Shown: positions 42,126-51,880, numbered from the stretch's first letter. The stretch: DNA of 64,000 nt from Bradyrhizobium sp. WD16 (GCF_024181725.1 NZ_CP028908.1:4701501-4765500), one strand, 5' to 3'. Notes: generated by a model from the sequence alone, not told the origin. Translations and numbers: made by a program.

Positions 42126-44033
42126 TCATCCCGCGGCGCCGCGCAAGAAACCGATCGAGATCCACGGCACCGCCGCGACAACGAGCAGGCCGATGAACAG
42201 CGCCAGCAGATAGCCGAGGATCGGGCGCATGCCCTCGGCGGGATCGACCCGGCCGATGGCGCAGGCGGCGTAATAGCCGACGCCGAAGGGCGGCGCGAAC
42301 AGGCCGATGCCCATGGCGAGGATGACGATCATGGCATAGTGCACTTCGTGGACGCCGACGGTGCGGGCGATCGGAAACAGCAGCGGGCCGAACAGCACGA
42401 TCGCGGGGATGCCCTCGAGCACGCTGCCGAGCACGATGAAGGCGACGATGGAGACGGCGATGAAGGTGGCGCCGCCGCCGGGCAGGCCGGCCATGGTGGC
42501 GGCCAGCGTCCGCGAGAAGCCGGACTGGGTCAGGCCCCAGGCCATGCCGGTGGCGGTGCCGATGATCAGCAGGATCGCGCCCGACAGGCAGGCGGTGTCG
42601 ACCAGCATCGGCACGAGCCGCCGCCACGCGAAATGGCGATAGAGTACCAGCCCGGCCAGCACCGCATAGACGATGCCGATGGTCGAGACTTCGGTAGCGG
42701 TGGCGACGCCCTCGACCACCGCGGCGCGGATGACGAAAGGCAGTGCGATGGCGGGCAGGGCGATGATGAAGGTCTTGCCGATCTCGCCCGCCCCGGCCCG
42801 CTTGACGTGGCCGAGATCCTCGCCGCGATAGCGCCACCACACCAGGGCGGCCAGCGTCAGCGCCAGCACGAGACCGGGAAGCAGGCCGCCGGTGAACAGC
42901 GCCGAGATCGACACCCCGGTGACCGAGCCGATGGTGATGAGGACGAGGCTCGGCGGGATGGTCTCGGTCTGGGCGCCGCTCGCCGACAGCAGGGCGACGA
43001 GGTCGCCGGGTTTGGCGCCGCGCGCCTTCATTTCCGGGAACAGCACCGGCGCCACCGCCGCCATGTCGGCGGCCTTGGAGCCGGAAATGCCGGAGACCAG
43101 ATACATCGCCCCGAGCAGCACGTAATGCAGGCCGCCGCGGACATGACCGAGCAGGCTGGCGAGGAAGGCGACCATGGCGCGCGCCATGCCGGTCATCTCG
43201 ATCAGGAGGCCGAGGAAGACGAACAGCGGTACCGACAAGAGGATGATATGGCTCATGCCCTCGTCCATGCGGCCGACCAGCACCATCAGCGGCGTGTGGG
43301 TGGTGAGTAGCAGATAGCCGAAGATCGACAGGCCGAAGGCGAAGGCGATGGGAATGCCGGCGAAGACGCAGGCGCCGACCAGGCCGACGAAGAAGATGAT
43401 CAGGTTGAGATTGCCGAGCTGGCGCAGAAACGGCTGGGCGAACCAGAATCCGGCCATGACCAGCGCGACGGTCAGGATGGCGCCGAGCACGAGGCCGGGA
43501 CGGGCCTCGCGCCACAGCCGCAGAACTGCGAACAGCGCCATCAGGGCGATGCCGATGGGCAGCGCCGCGGCGCGGAAGCTGTTGGCGATCTGCAGCGCCG
43601 GCGTCGTGATATAGCTTTCCTCATAGGCGTATTCGTAGGATGGCCAGGCCACCAGCAAGAGGAAGCCGAGCGCGGCGCAGGTGCCGACGAGGTCGAGAAA
43701 GGCGCGTTGGGACACTGATGCGCGCGCCACCAGCGCGGTCATGCGCATGTGTTCGCCGCGGCGGAAGGCGATCGCCGAGCCGAGCATGGCGAGCCACAGG
43801 AACAGGATCGAGGCGAGCTCGTCCGACCAGACCAGCGGACTGCGCAAGCCGTAGCGGGCGACGACGCCGACGAACAGGATGACGATCTCGGCGACGACCA
43901 GCAGCGCCGCGGGGATTTCCACCACCGCGCCCACCGCCCGTTCCAGCTTCGCGACGCTGCCGTGGCCGGAGAGGCGGGTGCCCGCTCCGGCCGGCGCCGC
44001 GCCAGGCCCGCTGTCCAGCTCGGCGACCTGCAT
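42126..44033 (-). CDS. TRAP transporter fused small/large permease (DctQM)
   Basis: The 635-residue membrane protein fuses a four-helix DctQ domain (residues about 25-200; WSDELASILFLWLAMLGSAI) to a twelve-helix DctM domain (VGLVGACVFAGIPIAFAFGL, GHVRGGLHYVLLGAMYLVSG, IGLFAPPFGVGYYAACAI). Fused QM permeases are common. The start ATG at 44033 is 4 bp after the dctP stop. It drives solute uptake with an ion gradient, using the binding protein upstream. Confidence 0.92.
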   Translation of the reverse strand: MQVAELDSGPGAAPAGAGTRLSGHGSVAKLERAVGAVVEIPAALLVVAEIVILFVGVVARYGLRSPLVWSDELASILFLWLAMLGSAIAFRRGEHMRMTALVARASVSQRAFLDLVGTCAALGFLLLVAWPSYEYAYEESYITTPALQIANSFRAAALPIGIALMALFAVLRLWREARPGLVLGAILTVALVMAGFWFAQPFLRQLGNLNLIIFFVGLVGACVFAGIPIAFAFGLSIFGYLLLTTHTPLMVLVGRMDEGMSHIILLSVPLFVFLGLLIEMTGMARAMVAFLASLLGHVRGGLHYVLLGAMYLVSGISGSKAADMAAVAPVLFPEMKARGAKPGDLVALLSASGAQTETIPPSLVLITIGSVTGVSISALFTGGLLPGLVLALTLAALVWWRYRGEDLGHVKRAGAGEIGKTFIIALPAIALPFVIRAAVVEGVATATEVSTIGIVYAVLAGLVLYRHFAWRRLVPMLVDTACLSGAILLIIGTATGMAWGLTQSGFSRTLAATMAGLPGGGATFIAVSIVAFIVLGSVLEGIPAIVLFGPLLFPIARTVGVHEVHYAMIVILAMGIGLFAPPFGVGYYAACAIGRVDPAEGMRPILGYLLALFIGLLVVAAVPWISIGFLRGAAG

Positions 44034-44037
44034 GGCG

Positions 44038-45072
44038 TCAGGCCAGCTTGCCGACCGACTTCTCGAGCAGCGCCCAGGCCTGCTCGCCGTATTTGCCCTT
44101 CCACTCCGCATAGAAGCCGGCGGCGCGCAGCTTGTCGCGGAAGGGGCCGGTGGCCGGCTGGTTGAGGATCATGCCCTTGGCCTTGAGCTCGTCCTGGGCG
44201 GTCGAGGCGAGCTTTTCCAGATCGGCGCGCTGCTTGAGCGCGGCGGCATTGATGTTGTCGGCGACGATGGCGCGCACATCCGCCGGCAGCTTCTCCCAGG
44301 CGCGGCGGTTGGCGAGGAACCAGAAGCCGTCCCACATGTGGTTGGTCAGGGAGCAGTATTTCTGCACTTCATAGAGCTTGGCGGTGACGATCAGGGCGAG
44401 CGGATTTTCCTGGCCCTCGACCACCTTGGTCTGCAGCGCCGAATAGACCTCGCTGAAATTGATCGAGGCCGGTGCGGCGTCGAAGGCCTTGAACATCGAG
44501 GTCCACAGCGGCGACACCGGGACGCGGATCTTGAAGCCCTTGAGGTCTTCGGGAGTGTTGATCGGCTTGGTGGAGGAGGTGGTCTGGCGGAAGCCGTTGT
44601 CCCAGATCTTGTCCATCACCACGAGATTGGCCTTGGTGATCTCGCCGCGGATATGGGCGCCGAGGTCGCCGTCCATGGCCTTCCACACCGTGGCATAGTC
44701 GGGAAAGGCGAAGCCGATGCCGCTGATCGAGGCCGCCGGCACCAGCGTGGCGAGGATCAGGCCCGACAACGTGAAGAATTCGACGCCGCCGGAGCGGATC
44801 TGGCTCAGCATGTCGGTGTCGGAACCGAGCTGGTTGTTGGGGAAGATCTGCAGGTCGAAGCGGCCCTTGGTGGCGTCCTTGATCGCCGCCGCCATCTCCT
44901 TGGCGCGGATGTTGAGCGGGTGGACGTCGGGCAGGTTGTTGGCGAACTTGTAGCTGAATTCGGCCTGCTGGGCCCGCGCCACCAACGGCGCGCCGAGGCC
45001 GCCGGCCAGCGTGGCGGCAGCGGAAGCTTTCAGCAGCGTGCGACGCGACAGGTTCAGACGCGACGAGTTCAT
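44038..45072 (-). CDS. TRAP transporter substrate-binding protein (DctP), Tat-type signal
   Basis: The 344-residue DctP-family binding protein has an N-terminal twin-arginine signal NLSRRTLLKASAAATLAGG ending near VARAQQ. Family blocks are KFANNLPDVHPLNIRAKEM, GRFDLQIFPNNQLGSDTDM and GFKIRVPVSPLWTSMFKAF. It is the first gene of a leftward operon with the QM permease and the acyl-CoA ligase, so a monocarboxylate or aromatic acid is the likely ligand. Confidence 0.92.
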   Translation of the reverse strand: MNSSRLNLSRRTLLKASAAATLAGGLGAPLVARAQQAEFSYKFANNLPDVHPLNIRAKEMAAAIKDATKGRFDLQIFPNNQLGSDTDMLSQIRSGGVEFFTLSGLILATLVPAASISGIGFAFPDYATVWKAMDGDLGAHIRGEITKANLVVMDKIWDNGFRQTTSSTKPINTPEDLKGFKIRVPVSPLWTSMFKAFDAAPASINFSEVYSALQTKVVEGQENPLALIVTAKLYEVQKYCSLTNHMWDGFWFLANRRAWEKLPADVRAIVADNINAAALKQRADLEKLASTAQDELKAKGMILNQPATGPFRDKLRAAGFYAEWKGKYGEQAWALLEKSVGKLA

Positions 45073-46284
45073 TGGACGTTCTCCCCCAAAAGGACAAGCA
45101 CCCGCACTTGGCGGCGGGCCGTTTCAAGTCATCTTAGCCAGCGCCTGCAAGCCGGTCATCAGCCATCCGGGATCGATTTGGATGATTTCCGAAGCGTCTG
45201 CAGCGGGCAGTCCGGCCGACTAAAGGACCTCCGTGCCGGGTGCAAGCCCTGGGCGCAAACGGCGGCCGGCGGCGGCTCATTCCGGGTGAATGGAGGCCGC
45301 AGGCCTTGTGGGCACCGGTGGCGGTTGCCAGGCGCTTCAAACGGCCCATGGCCGTCACAACGGCTTCGCGGCGGCCCGCTGCTGGCACAAGACGTATGCT
45401 GGGCCGATTAACTTATGCGGGGCGGATCAACGCCGCCGCAGCTCGCGGAAGCTGACCGCAGGCCAATGGTCAACGCGCGGGCCGCGCCGTGCCGTGGCTC
45501 GGCAGCGCTGAGCCTTGTTAAAGCGAGGTCGTCGCTGCGGGTGCATTGGGCCTCGATGAGAGCCCACGGCGGCGCTTCGTCACGCGCCATTATTGCACGC
45601 TGCGTCGTGCGGCTGAGGGGGCGTCGCGTCGCCATCGCATGCGATCTTGCTGGCGGCGATCGGCGCGGGATTGGATGCTGGCGCCGGCGCCAAAAGACGT
45701 TGTCGGACTATGTGTTTGCGGCCAGAAGTGAATGCCGCAGCCGAGCTTTGCGGGCAATCCGGGTCAGTATATATATTCCATAATATACCTTATGCGAATC
45801 GCGGCTGAGCTGCGACCCTGAGTCGCTGTGCCCGCAAATGAGTCATTTTAAGCGAACTCGGAATCGGTTTGCTCCTCTTTGGCCGCTTGGGCGAAGCGAA
45901 GACAAGTTTGGAAGGCCTCGGTCGTCATCGAAAGCGCAAGGCTCGCCGGCCGACGTCGCAAATGCGCTGGCAATCGAACCTTTCAAACGCTTGCTATGCC
46001 GGTTGGCCGCCGGCGCGGCCGCGGACGTGTCGACAACTTCGGCCGCGTCCCGCTTAGCGTAAATGGAGTCGGCAGTGCTTCCTGATCCCGCGGGAATGCA
46101 ATGCCAAAGGTCCCGCCGGTGCCCAAACCTGCCAGCCTGCGCGTGCCCAACTGATTGAGCCAGCCGCTGAGAACGCGGCCGGGGCGGCCTTTGTAAATAG
46201 CACCGAGTGGAATCAACACCTCGTATCGCCCCCTTGAAAGGCATACTAGCTGTGCGCACATACTAATAACGGGGAAATGTTGGG
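45073..46284. other. 1.2-kb gap between TRAP operon and defence cluster
   Basis: No convincing gene. Several short frames overlap on both strands with arginine/alanine bias. The most protein-like is a 92-codon minus-strand frame at 45983-46261 (GRYEVLIPLGAIYKGRPGRV), without a ribosome site. An AT-rich patch TATATATATTCCATAATATA near 45765 breaks the otherwise GC-rich sequence and may be a promoter or junction. The left edge of the acquired cluster is probably within this gap. Confidence 0.45.
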
Positions 46285-46290
46285 GTGATC

Positions 46291-47544
46291 ATGCGCAACA
46301 GAGAATTGCTCAACCGATACGGGCCGAGCGCGAGCGGCGACTATCTATTCAACGGGACGAGCATTTTCGACATCCTCCACAATCAGGAGCGCCAGGCAGG
46401 GAACGCTCCGACCAGCATCAACGACGACGAGCTGCTCAACACTCCGACGGATGACCTTGTCGATCGCCTTGTCGCGCAGTTCTCCATCGACGTCCCGGTT
46501 CTCGATCGCGCCGCCGCCTGGGTGGACTCTTCTGAAGGCCCTGTGGCGGTTAGGGATTACTGGTCGCGCGGCGTTGAGCCCGGTTACACGGTGCTCGGCA
46601 CCCTGCTCCGGCTATCCGTACCATTCAGCGGCGACGCCGAAGCATTCGCCATCCAGCCTTCGACCATCGCCTCCGGACCACCCCGCGCGCGCGTTGTGCA
46701 AGGTGCCATTGTCATCGCCTATTCCGCTGTCGAGCTCAATCCGCAGCAGGCGAAGGCCGAGCTGGAAGACGTGATCGACAACATCGAGAAGCATCTCGGA
46801 TGGCTCCGCCAGTCTGTTAATCCCTTCAACGAGAAACTCAAGACGGTGGTGCGGACTGCGGTTGAAGCGCGCAAAGCCAAGGTCTTGAAGGACCGCAACT
46901 CGATCGCCGCCCTAGGCTTCAATCTCAAGCCGCGGCCCGACGCGCCCAAAACCTATGTCGCGCCCGTAAAGCGCAAGCCTGTCGGTGTTCAGACCGTGAA
47001 GGCGATGGCGCCATTTAAGCCCGAACCAGTTCTCGACGAGGAGACCTACAAGCACATCCTCAAGATCATGGAAGGCATGGCACATGTCATGGAGCGCAGC
47101 CCGTCTGCCTTCGAGACCATGGGCGAAGAGGCCCTCCGCCAGCACTTTCTTGTGCAGCTGAATGGCCAATTCGAGGGCGCCGCCACGGGTGAGACCTTCA
47201 ACCACAGTGGTAAGACCGACATCCTGATCAGGGAAAAAGATCGCAACATCTTCATCGCTGAGTGCAAGTTCTGGGGTGGAGAGAAGGCTTTCCTTGACAC
47301 CATCACCCAATTGCTGGGGTACCTGAGCTGGCGCGACACTAAAGCGGCAGTGGTCATCTTCAGCCAAAACGTCGACTTCTCGAAGGTGTTGGCGACCATC
47401 GAAACCGCGATCCCGAAACACCCAAACCACAAACGAGGCCCCGTCAAGGAGAGCGAGACGCGCTTCCGCTCAGTGTTCGGTAACCCAACGGACGCGAACA
47501 GAGAGGTCATCGTCACCGTGATGGCCTTCAACGTTCCCAAATGA
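46291..47544 (+). CDS. PD-(D/E)XK restriction-like nuclease protein
   Basis: In this 417-residue protein the C-terminal third has a restriction-endonuclease fold motif: the helix EEALRQHFLVQLNGQFEG, then GKTDILIREKD with D310, and IFIAECKFWGG with E324-x-K326, followed by a helix LDTITQLLGYLSWRD. The N-terminal two thirds are unassigned, with a central charged helical region (residues 155-205). A GTG two codons upstream (46285) is the alternative start. It is the first gene of a rightward cluster with HEPN-like, SIR2 and KAP genes, though a 205-bp gap separates it from them. Confidence 0.75.
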   Translation: MRNRELLNRYGPSASGDYLFNGTSIFDILHNQERQAGNAPTSINDDELLNTPTDDLVDRLVAQFSIDVPVLDRAAAWVDSSEGPVAVRDYWSRGVEPGYTVLGTLLRLSVPFSGDAEAFAIQPSTIASGPPRARVVQGAIVIAYSAVELNPQQAKAELEDVIDNIEKHLGWLRQSVNPFNEKLKTVVRTAVEARKAKVLKDRNSIAALGFNLKPRPDAPKTYVAPVKRKPVGVQTVKAMAPFKPEPVLDEETYKHILKIMEGMAHVMERSPSAFETMGEEALRQHFLVQLNGQFEGAATGETFNHSGKTDILIREKDRNIFIAECKFWGGEKAFLDTITQLLGYLSWRDTKAAVVIFSQNVDFSKVLATIETAIPKHPNHKRGPVKESETRFRSVFGNPTDANREVIVTVMAFNVPK

Positions 47545-47749
47545 TAGAAGGCTGATCTGCAGCGGCTGTCCAGGTTAATTCCGATAACTGGACCGGGCAC
47601 CGGAGAACCTTCGGCGACATACCAGATTGCGCAGCGCATCTACCCATGCACGCATTATCGTCCCCTCCCCACTCCGTCCGCCCTGACCCTCCGCTGCTTT
47701 TCGCCATCTCAACCTGTAGTACAATGCAGCATTTGAAGGTTGAGAATCG
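47545..47749 (+). promoter_or_regulatory. Likely promoter of the HEPN/SIR2/KAP operon
   Basis: This 205-bp gap has a plausible -10 element (TAGTACAAT at about 47718) 25-30 bp before the start codon at 47750, with no clear -35 box. An SD-like GAAGG sits 9 nt before the ATG. No terminator for the preceding gene is obvious, so read-through from the nuclease gene is possible. Confidence 0.3.
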
Positions 47750-48313
47750 ATGAGCTGGCCCCGTTATCGGGTCGCCCCGGCAGAATGCGCGCATGCGCTG
47801 GGGGTCGTGAGCATCAATTATGCGCGGTTCGAACTGACCCACGTTTGGATGCTTGCGGCGGTCGCAAACCTCCAAGAGCGCCAGGCCGCGGTCATTTCAG
47901 CCCGGACGAACCCGAGCGACCGGGTCCGCCTCATCGAAACGTTTGTGAGCTACGTCGATTGGCCGGAAGATGCGGCGGCGGCGACGAAGCACTACCTCAA
48001 GGCCATGGGTATTTTGACGACCAATCGCAATTTGCTGGTCCACTCGAATATGGTCGAGGCTTGGCAGAACAAGACGGCCATTTATTCGGTTTCTCGTCAG
48101 GGCAGCACCAGCGTTATCCAATCCTCTCTGGAGGACATCAGGCAGGTTGCCGACGACCTGAACGAATACTTCGACTTCGGCCACAAGCTGTCGAATTACA
48201 TCGCGACCAACATCCATCATGCGGCTCTCGAAGAAGGCATGTTTGCGATTTCGCAGATTCCTGCCTTGCCGCCCCTTCCCGCCCATCTTGATCCCGCCCA
48301 GCGGAAGAAATGA
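47750..48313 (+). CDS. Helical protein with HEPN-type R-x4-H motif
   Basis: The predicted alpha-helical protein of 187 residues has a motif RNLLVH at residues 93-98, the R(N)x3-4H signature of HEPN ribonucleases, within TNRNLLVHSNMVEAW. The flanking helices fit the HEPN layout, but the family is not otherwise recognised. Its stop overlaps the SIR2 gene start by 4 bp (ATGA), so the products are made together. It could be a toxic RNase effector or a regulator of the SIR2 enzyme. The motif alone is weak evidence of activity. Confidence 0.6.
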   Translation: MSWPRYRVAPAECAHALGVVSINYARFELTHVWMLAAVANLQERQAAVISARTNPSDRVRLIETFVSYVDWPEDAAAATKHYLKAMGILTTNRNLLVHSNMVEAWQNKTAIYSVSRQGSTSVIQSSLEDIRQVADDLNEYFDFGHKLSNYIATNIHHAALEEGMFAISQIPALPPLPAHLDPAQRKK

Positions 48314-49329
48314 TGATCCCCCACATTTTGCTGACCGGCGCCGGCTTCTCGTACAACTGGGGCGGATACCTGGCGAGCGAGGCGTTCGAATACCTGTTGG
48401 GCGTCACCGAGAACGACGAGGATCTTCGCAAGGTCCTGTGGGCTGACCAGAACCGAGGCTTTGAGGCGACCCTTGCCCGGTTGAGGAAGGAGTTCGAGGA
48501 GAACTACACCCCGCAGGTGGAGCAGGACCTGCGCAACATGACCACGGCTGTCCGGCGCATGTTTGGCGATATGTGGCTGGCCTTTAGCCAATCGAAGTTC
48601 GACGAGGCGTTTGAAGACCCGCGGCTTGGCGTCATTCGCTTTCTCACCCGGTTCGATGCGATCTTTACGCTTAACCAAGATACTTTGCTTGAGGCCCACT
48701 ACCTGCCGGTCGTGACCGACACCGATTTTGCGAAGAACACCTATCAGGGGCCGCGGAACGTCGGCGCCTATCGTCCTGGGCTGGTGCCGGCCATGGACAC
48801 CCTGACGTTTGGCTCCCTCGCTGCTCGAATTCCTTTGTTCAGGGCCAGCGACGACTTTTCGCCCACGCGTAATCTACAGCCCTATTACAAGCTGCACGGC
48901 TCGATCGACATCAAGGACGGTCGGGACATGATGCTGATCTTGGGCGGGAATAAGGAAGCCGACATCGGCAAACACCCGCTTCTTGAATCCTACCACGCGC
49001 AATTCGAGTGGTGGCTTAACATGCCGATGGCCCGCCTCATGGTGATTGGCTACAGCTTTGCCGATGCTCATATCAACCGGGTGATCTTCAACGCCATCGA
49101 AAAGCGCGGCCTCAAGCTGTTCCTGGTTGGACCTGACGGCGCAAAGACCATCGACTCCAATCCGGCCCTACCGCTCAATCCCCGGCAGCAGGTCAAGGAT
49201 GCAATCGTAGGCGCTTCCAGACGATCGATACGGAACACGTTATCCGGCCGGGACATGGTGGAGCTGATGAAAATCGAGCGCTTCTTCCATGACGGCCGAA
49301 TGGCCATTACCCGCATTCCCGCCCTTTAG
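48310..49329 (+). CDS. SIR2-domain protein (putative NAD-depleting effector)
   Basis: The 339-residue SIR2-like protein has the NAD-binding entry LLTGAGFSYNWGGYLASE (residues 7-24), the N122-x-D124 element in FTLNQDTLLEAHY, the catalytic-type histidine H196 in YYKLHGSID, and a late Rossmann block LMVIGYSFADAHINRVIF. This is the pattern of SIR2 proteins in Thoeris-, DSR- and Avs-like systems, where they deplete NAD on phage infection. It has no fused sensor domain here, so sensing may be by the partner NTPase encoded 7 bp downstream. Confidence 0.82.
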   Translation: MMIPHILLTGAGFSYNWGGYLASEAFEYLLGVTENDEDLRKVLWADQNRGFEATLARLRKEFEENYTPQVEQDLRNMTTAVRRMFGDMWLAFSQSKFDEAFEDPRLGVIRFLTRFDAIFTLNQDTLLEAHYLPVVTDTDFAKNTYQGPRNVGAYRPGLVPAMDTLTFGSLAARIPLFRASDDFSPTRNLQPYYKLHGSIDIKDGRDMMLILGGNKEADIGKHPLLESYHAQFEWWLNMPMARLMVIGYSFADAHINRVIFNAIEKRGLKLFLVGPDGAKTIDSNPALPLNPRQQVKDAIVGASRRSIRNTLSGRDMVELMKIERFFHDGRMAITRIPAL

Positions 49330-49336
49330 GTGATCC

Positions 49337-50998
49337 ATGGCTGAAAAAGAAAAGCCAACAGCCTTCGTCTTGCTCCGCAAGGAAATCATCCGCTTTCTCA
49401 AGGATCCAACGCCGGAGGTGCTTTGCATCCGTGGTAAATGGGGTGTCGGGAAGACCTACACGTGGGAGAGCTTGCTCAAAGAGGTGGGCAAGGATGTTGC
49501 CCTCCAGTCGTACTCCTACGTCTCGTTGTTCGGGCTCGATACCCTCGACCGCTTCAAACTCTCGACTTTCGAGAATGTCATTCCGATGGCGAGCATTGCC
49601 ACGGGGCCGACGATGGAGACGTTGGGCGAAAACCTCAAATCGTTCGGAGCGAAGGCTCTCGGCGTCATCAAGCCAGGTCTTACCACCATCGCCGAGCAGG
49701 CCGCGTTCCTGTCCGTGCGCAATTACATCATCTGCATCGATGATATTGAGCGGAAGGGCGAGAAGCTTCGGGTGATCGACATCCTCGGGCTCGTTTCCCT
49801 CCTCAAGGAACGGCGCAAATGCAAAATCGTCCTCATCCTGAATGAAGATGAACTGGACAAAACCGGTGATCGCCAAGCCTTCGATAAATACAGCGAGAAG
49901 GTCATAGATACCTCCCTGCGGTTTGAACCCACGTCGGCGGAGGCGTGCCAGATCGCCTTCAAGGGAACCGAGACATCCGACGATTCGATGCGGGAGAATT
50001 GCCAGAGGCTTGAAATTGCCAACATCCGCATCCTCAAGAAGATCGAGCGGTTGGTAAACGATGTGCGCCCTCACCTCACGGGGTTTGACCCGCGTGTCTT
50101 GACCCAAGCGGTCTCAAGTCTGGTTCTCTTCGGCTGGTGCGTTTACGCCAAGCAGGACGAGCTGCTGCAATACACGCTCAACGAACGCTACAAGTCCCGC
50201 TATGCGCTAAACGATCGAAAGCTCACCGAGGACCAGAAGAAGCTGGACGACCTGCTAGAGGCCTATCCTTTCGGGCTGGTGGATGCCCTCGACCGCGTTC
50301 TGCTGGATGGCATCCAGAAAGGTTTCATCGATAGCGACAAGCTCATCGAAGAAGCTAAGAAGCTGGACGACAACTACAAGAATGAGAGCCTGCGCCACGC
50401 CGTCCAAGGACCTTGGGACGCCTACCGGGATTCGTTCGACGATAACATAGATGGGGTTTGCAAAGGCCTCATCCACGCGGTGAAGACCTACCCCGACCAT
50501 ACGCCGGTCAACTACGTGGATGGCGCGATCATGTTTCTCAAGCGTATGGGCAAACCTGCAGATGCCCAGCAGGTGCTCGACGACTGGCTGGAGGCCAATA
50601 AGGACCAGCCTCGCGGGTTCTACGATATTCGGAGCGGGGCTTTCTCGGTGCAGGACCCCGGCCTGCGGACGGCCATCACCAACCGGTACAACTCCTATGC
50701 GGACACCCGAGATCCAGCGGAGGTGCTATTCAATATCGCCAAGGACCATGGCTGGAACGAGGAGGACATCGCTCTCTTGTCGAAGGTAACCCCCGACGAA
50801 TTCTACGCGATGTTCAAGCGGCTTCGAGGCCTTGAGCTGCGGTCGGCGATCAAGAAGGCACTGGAGCTGGGAGGCCAAGGAGCTGGCGATCCTGCCTACG
50901 CCGCTATTGGAGCAAATGCGCTCGCCGCGCTGACCAAGCTGCGCGGCGAATCTGCAATCAACGAGCAACGCGTGTCAGGCCTGTATCAGGTACCCTAG
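49337..50998 (+). CDS. KAP-like P-loop NTPase
   Basis: The 553-residue protein has Walker A RGKWGVGKT (residues 32-40) and Walker B YIICIDDIERKG (130-141), followed by LLKERRKCKIVLILNEDELD, the layout of KAP NTPases such as PifA-related proteins. No membrane segments are inserted near the P-loop, unlike classic KAP proteins. The C-terminal half is helical and unassigned. It is the last gene of the HEPN/SIR2/KAP operon, and by analogy a candidate sensor or oligomerisation scaffold for the effectors. Confidence 0.78.
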   Translation: MAEKEKPTAFVLLRKEIIRFLKDPTPEVLCIRGKWGVGKTYTWESLLKEVGKDVALQSYSYVSLFGLDTLDRFKLSTFENVIPMASIATGPTMETLGENLKSFGAKALGVIKPGLTTIAEQAAFLSVRNYIICIDDIERKGEKLRVIDILGLVSLLKERRKCKIVLILNEDELDKTGDRQAFDKYSEKVIDTSLRFEPTSAEACQIAFKGTETSDDSMRENCQRLEIANIRILKKIERLVNDVRPHLTGFDPRVLTQAVSSLVLFGWCVYAKQDELLQYTLNERYKSRYALNDRKLTEDQKKLDDLLEAYPFGLVDALDRVLLDGIQKGFIDSDKLIEEAKKLDDNYKNESLRHAVQGPWDAYRDSFDDNIDGVCKGLIHAVKTYPDHTPVNYVDGAIMFLKRMGKPADAQQVLDDWLEANKDQPRGFYDIRSGAFSVQDPGLRTAITNRYNSYADTRDPAEVLFNIAKDHGWNEEDIALLSKVTPDEFYAMFKRLRGLELRSAIKKALELGGQGAGDPAYAAIGANALAALTKLRGESAINEQRVSGLYQVP

Positions 50999-51116
50999 AA
51001 GCTCTGCCCGAGCCCAAGCAGCCACGCCGGCATAGGCAGTACAATAGCAAAAGTCATTACGGCGCCAACCCGCGAGGTCGAGAACGCGCCGAACGTGGAC
51101 GCTGTTGTCTAACCCT

Positions 51117-51674
51117 TCACGCCGATGCCAGCGACGATTTCCACTCGCCCGGCGTCAGCCTCCGCTTGCCGACTTCGTGAGGACGGTTGAGCAGAGCAAT
51201 AAGAGCCATCATCGCTCCCGACATGAATTTCCTTCGGGCGTCGCCATCTTTGTCTCGCTCGGGCACCAAGAGATTGTTGCAGAGCGCCTTCACGCTGTCG
51301 GTGTTGAAGTTCATCTCGACCTCATGCGCGAAGCGATTTCGTACCTTGCGCAGGATCTCGCATTGCTGCGCTTCGTGGTTAGTGATGAGCCCCATGGCAA
51401 GGCATCCGGCTATCCGCGTGCTGAAGCCGCCGAACGGCGCGTTGAAGCCTGACAGAAGCGCCCTGGCGCTGGCGTTCTCGATGAGGAACGCGGCCAACGT
51501 GTCCATGAGCAGCTTGTCCAGAAAGGACGTTGCGACCAAGGCAACGCCGCGGTCGGTTTCCTCGTTCAGCTCCTGAAGCGCAGTCAAAAATCCCTTGAAG
51601 TGCGGGTCTTTCTCCCAAATCTCATCCCGGGCAATTGCGTAGGCCTCAAGCCATTCAGGGGCTTTCTCGTTCAA
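51117..51674 (-). CDS. MltR-family protein (mannitol-repressor-like) with R-x4-H motif
   Basis: The 185-residue protein matches the MltR-type helical family: DRGVALVATSFLDKLL, ALLSGFNAPFGGFSTRIAG and the block LRKVRNRFAHEVEM. Residues R112-x4-H117 (RNRFAH) give a HEPN-like signature as well. It is convergent with the KAP gene across 118 bp, with a strongly AT-rich upstream region (51675-51790). True mannitol regulation is unlikely without mtl genes. It may belong to the defence cluster. Confidence 0.7.
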   Translation of the reverse strand: MNEKAPEWLEAYAIARDEIWEKDPHFKGFLTALQELNEETDRGVALVATSFLDKLLMDTLAAFLIENASARALLSGFNAPFGGFSTRIAGCLAMGLITNHEAQQCEILRKVRNRFAHEVEMNFNTDSVKALCNNLLVPERDKDGDARRKFMSGAMMALIALLNRPHEVGKRRLTPGEWKSSLASA

Positions 51675-51796
51675 GGCAACCTCCAGCAGCTAGAATATTT
51701 TTCCCGGGCATATATTTAGCCCAATAAAATTTTTCTCGGGGTTCTTTTTTAACGCCAAGAAGGATTTTTCAAACTTCAAAACGGGTGTCACCGTAA
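51675..51796 (-). promoter_or_regulatory. AT-rich upstream region of the MltR-like gene
   Basis: These 120 bp are much richer in A and T than anything nearby, with runs such as GAATATTTTTCCC, AATAAAATTTTTCTC and TTCTTTTTTAACG. They would serve as the promoter of the leftward MltR-like gene and end exactly at the left end of the IS3 element. Confidence 0.4.
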
Positions 51797-51880
51797 TGAG
51801 CTGGTCCCGGAAATCTGGACAGGACGATAAGTGGAATTTCTGCCTGACAACGGCGATAATCGCCGCGAACAGGAGAGACC

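Noticed and set aside
45415-45783. A 122-codon plus-strand frame between the TRAP operon and the defence cluster
   Set aside because: Arginine-rich with no ribosome site, and overlapped on the other strand by an equally plausible frame; kept only as part of the described gap.
51117-51674. Calling the MltR-like gene a mannitol operon repressor
   Set aside because: No mannitol transport or dehydrogenase genes are present; its context and R-x4-H motif suggest another role.
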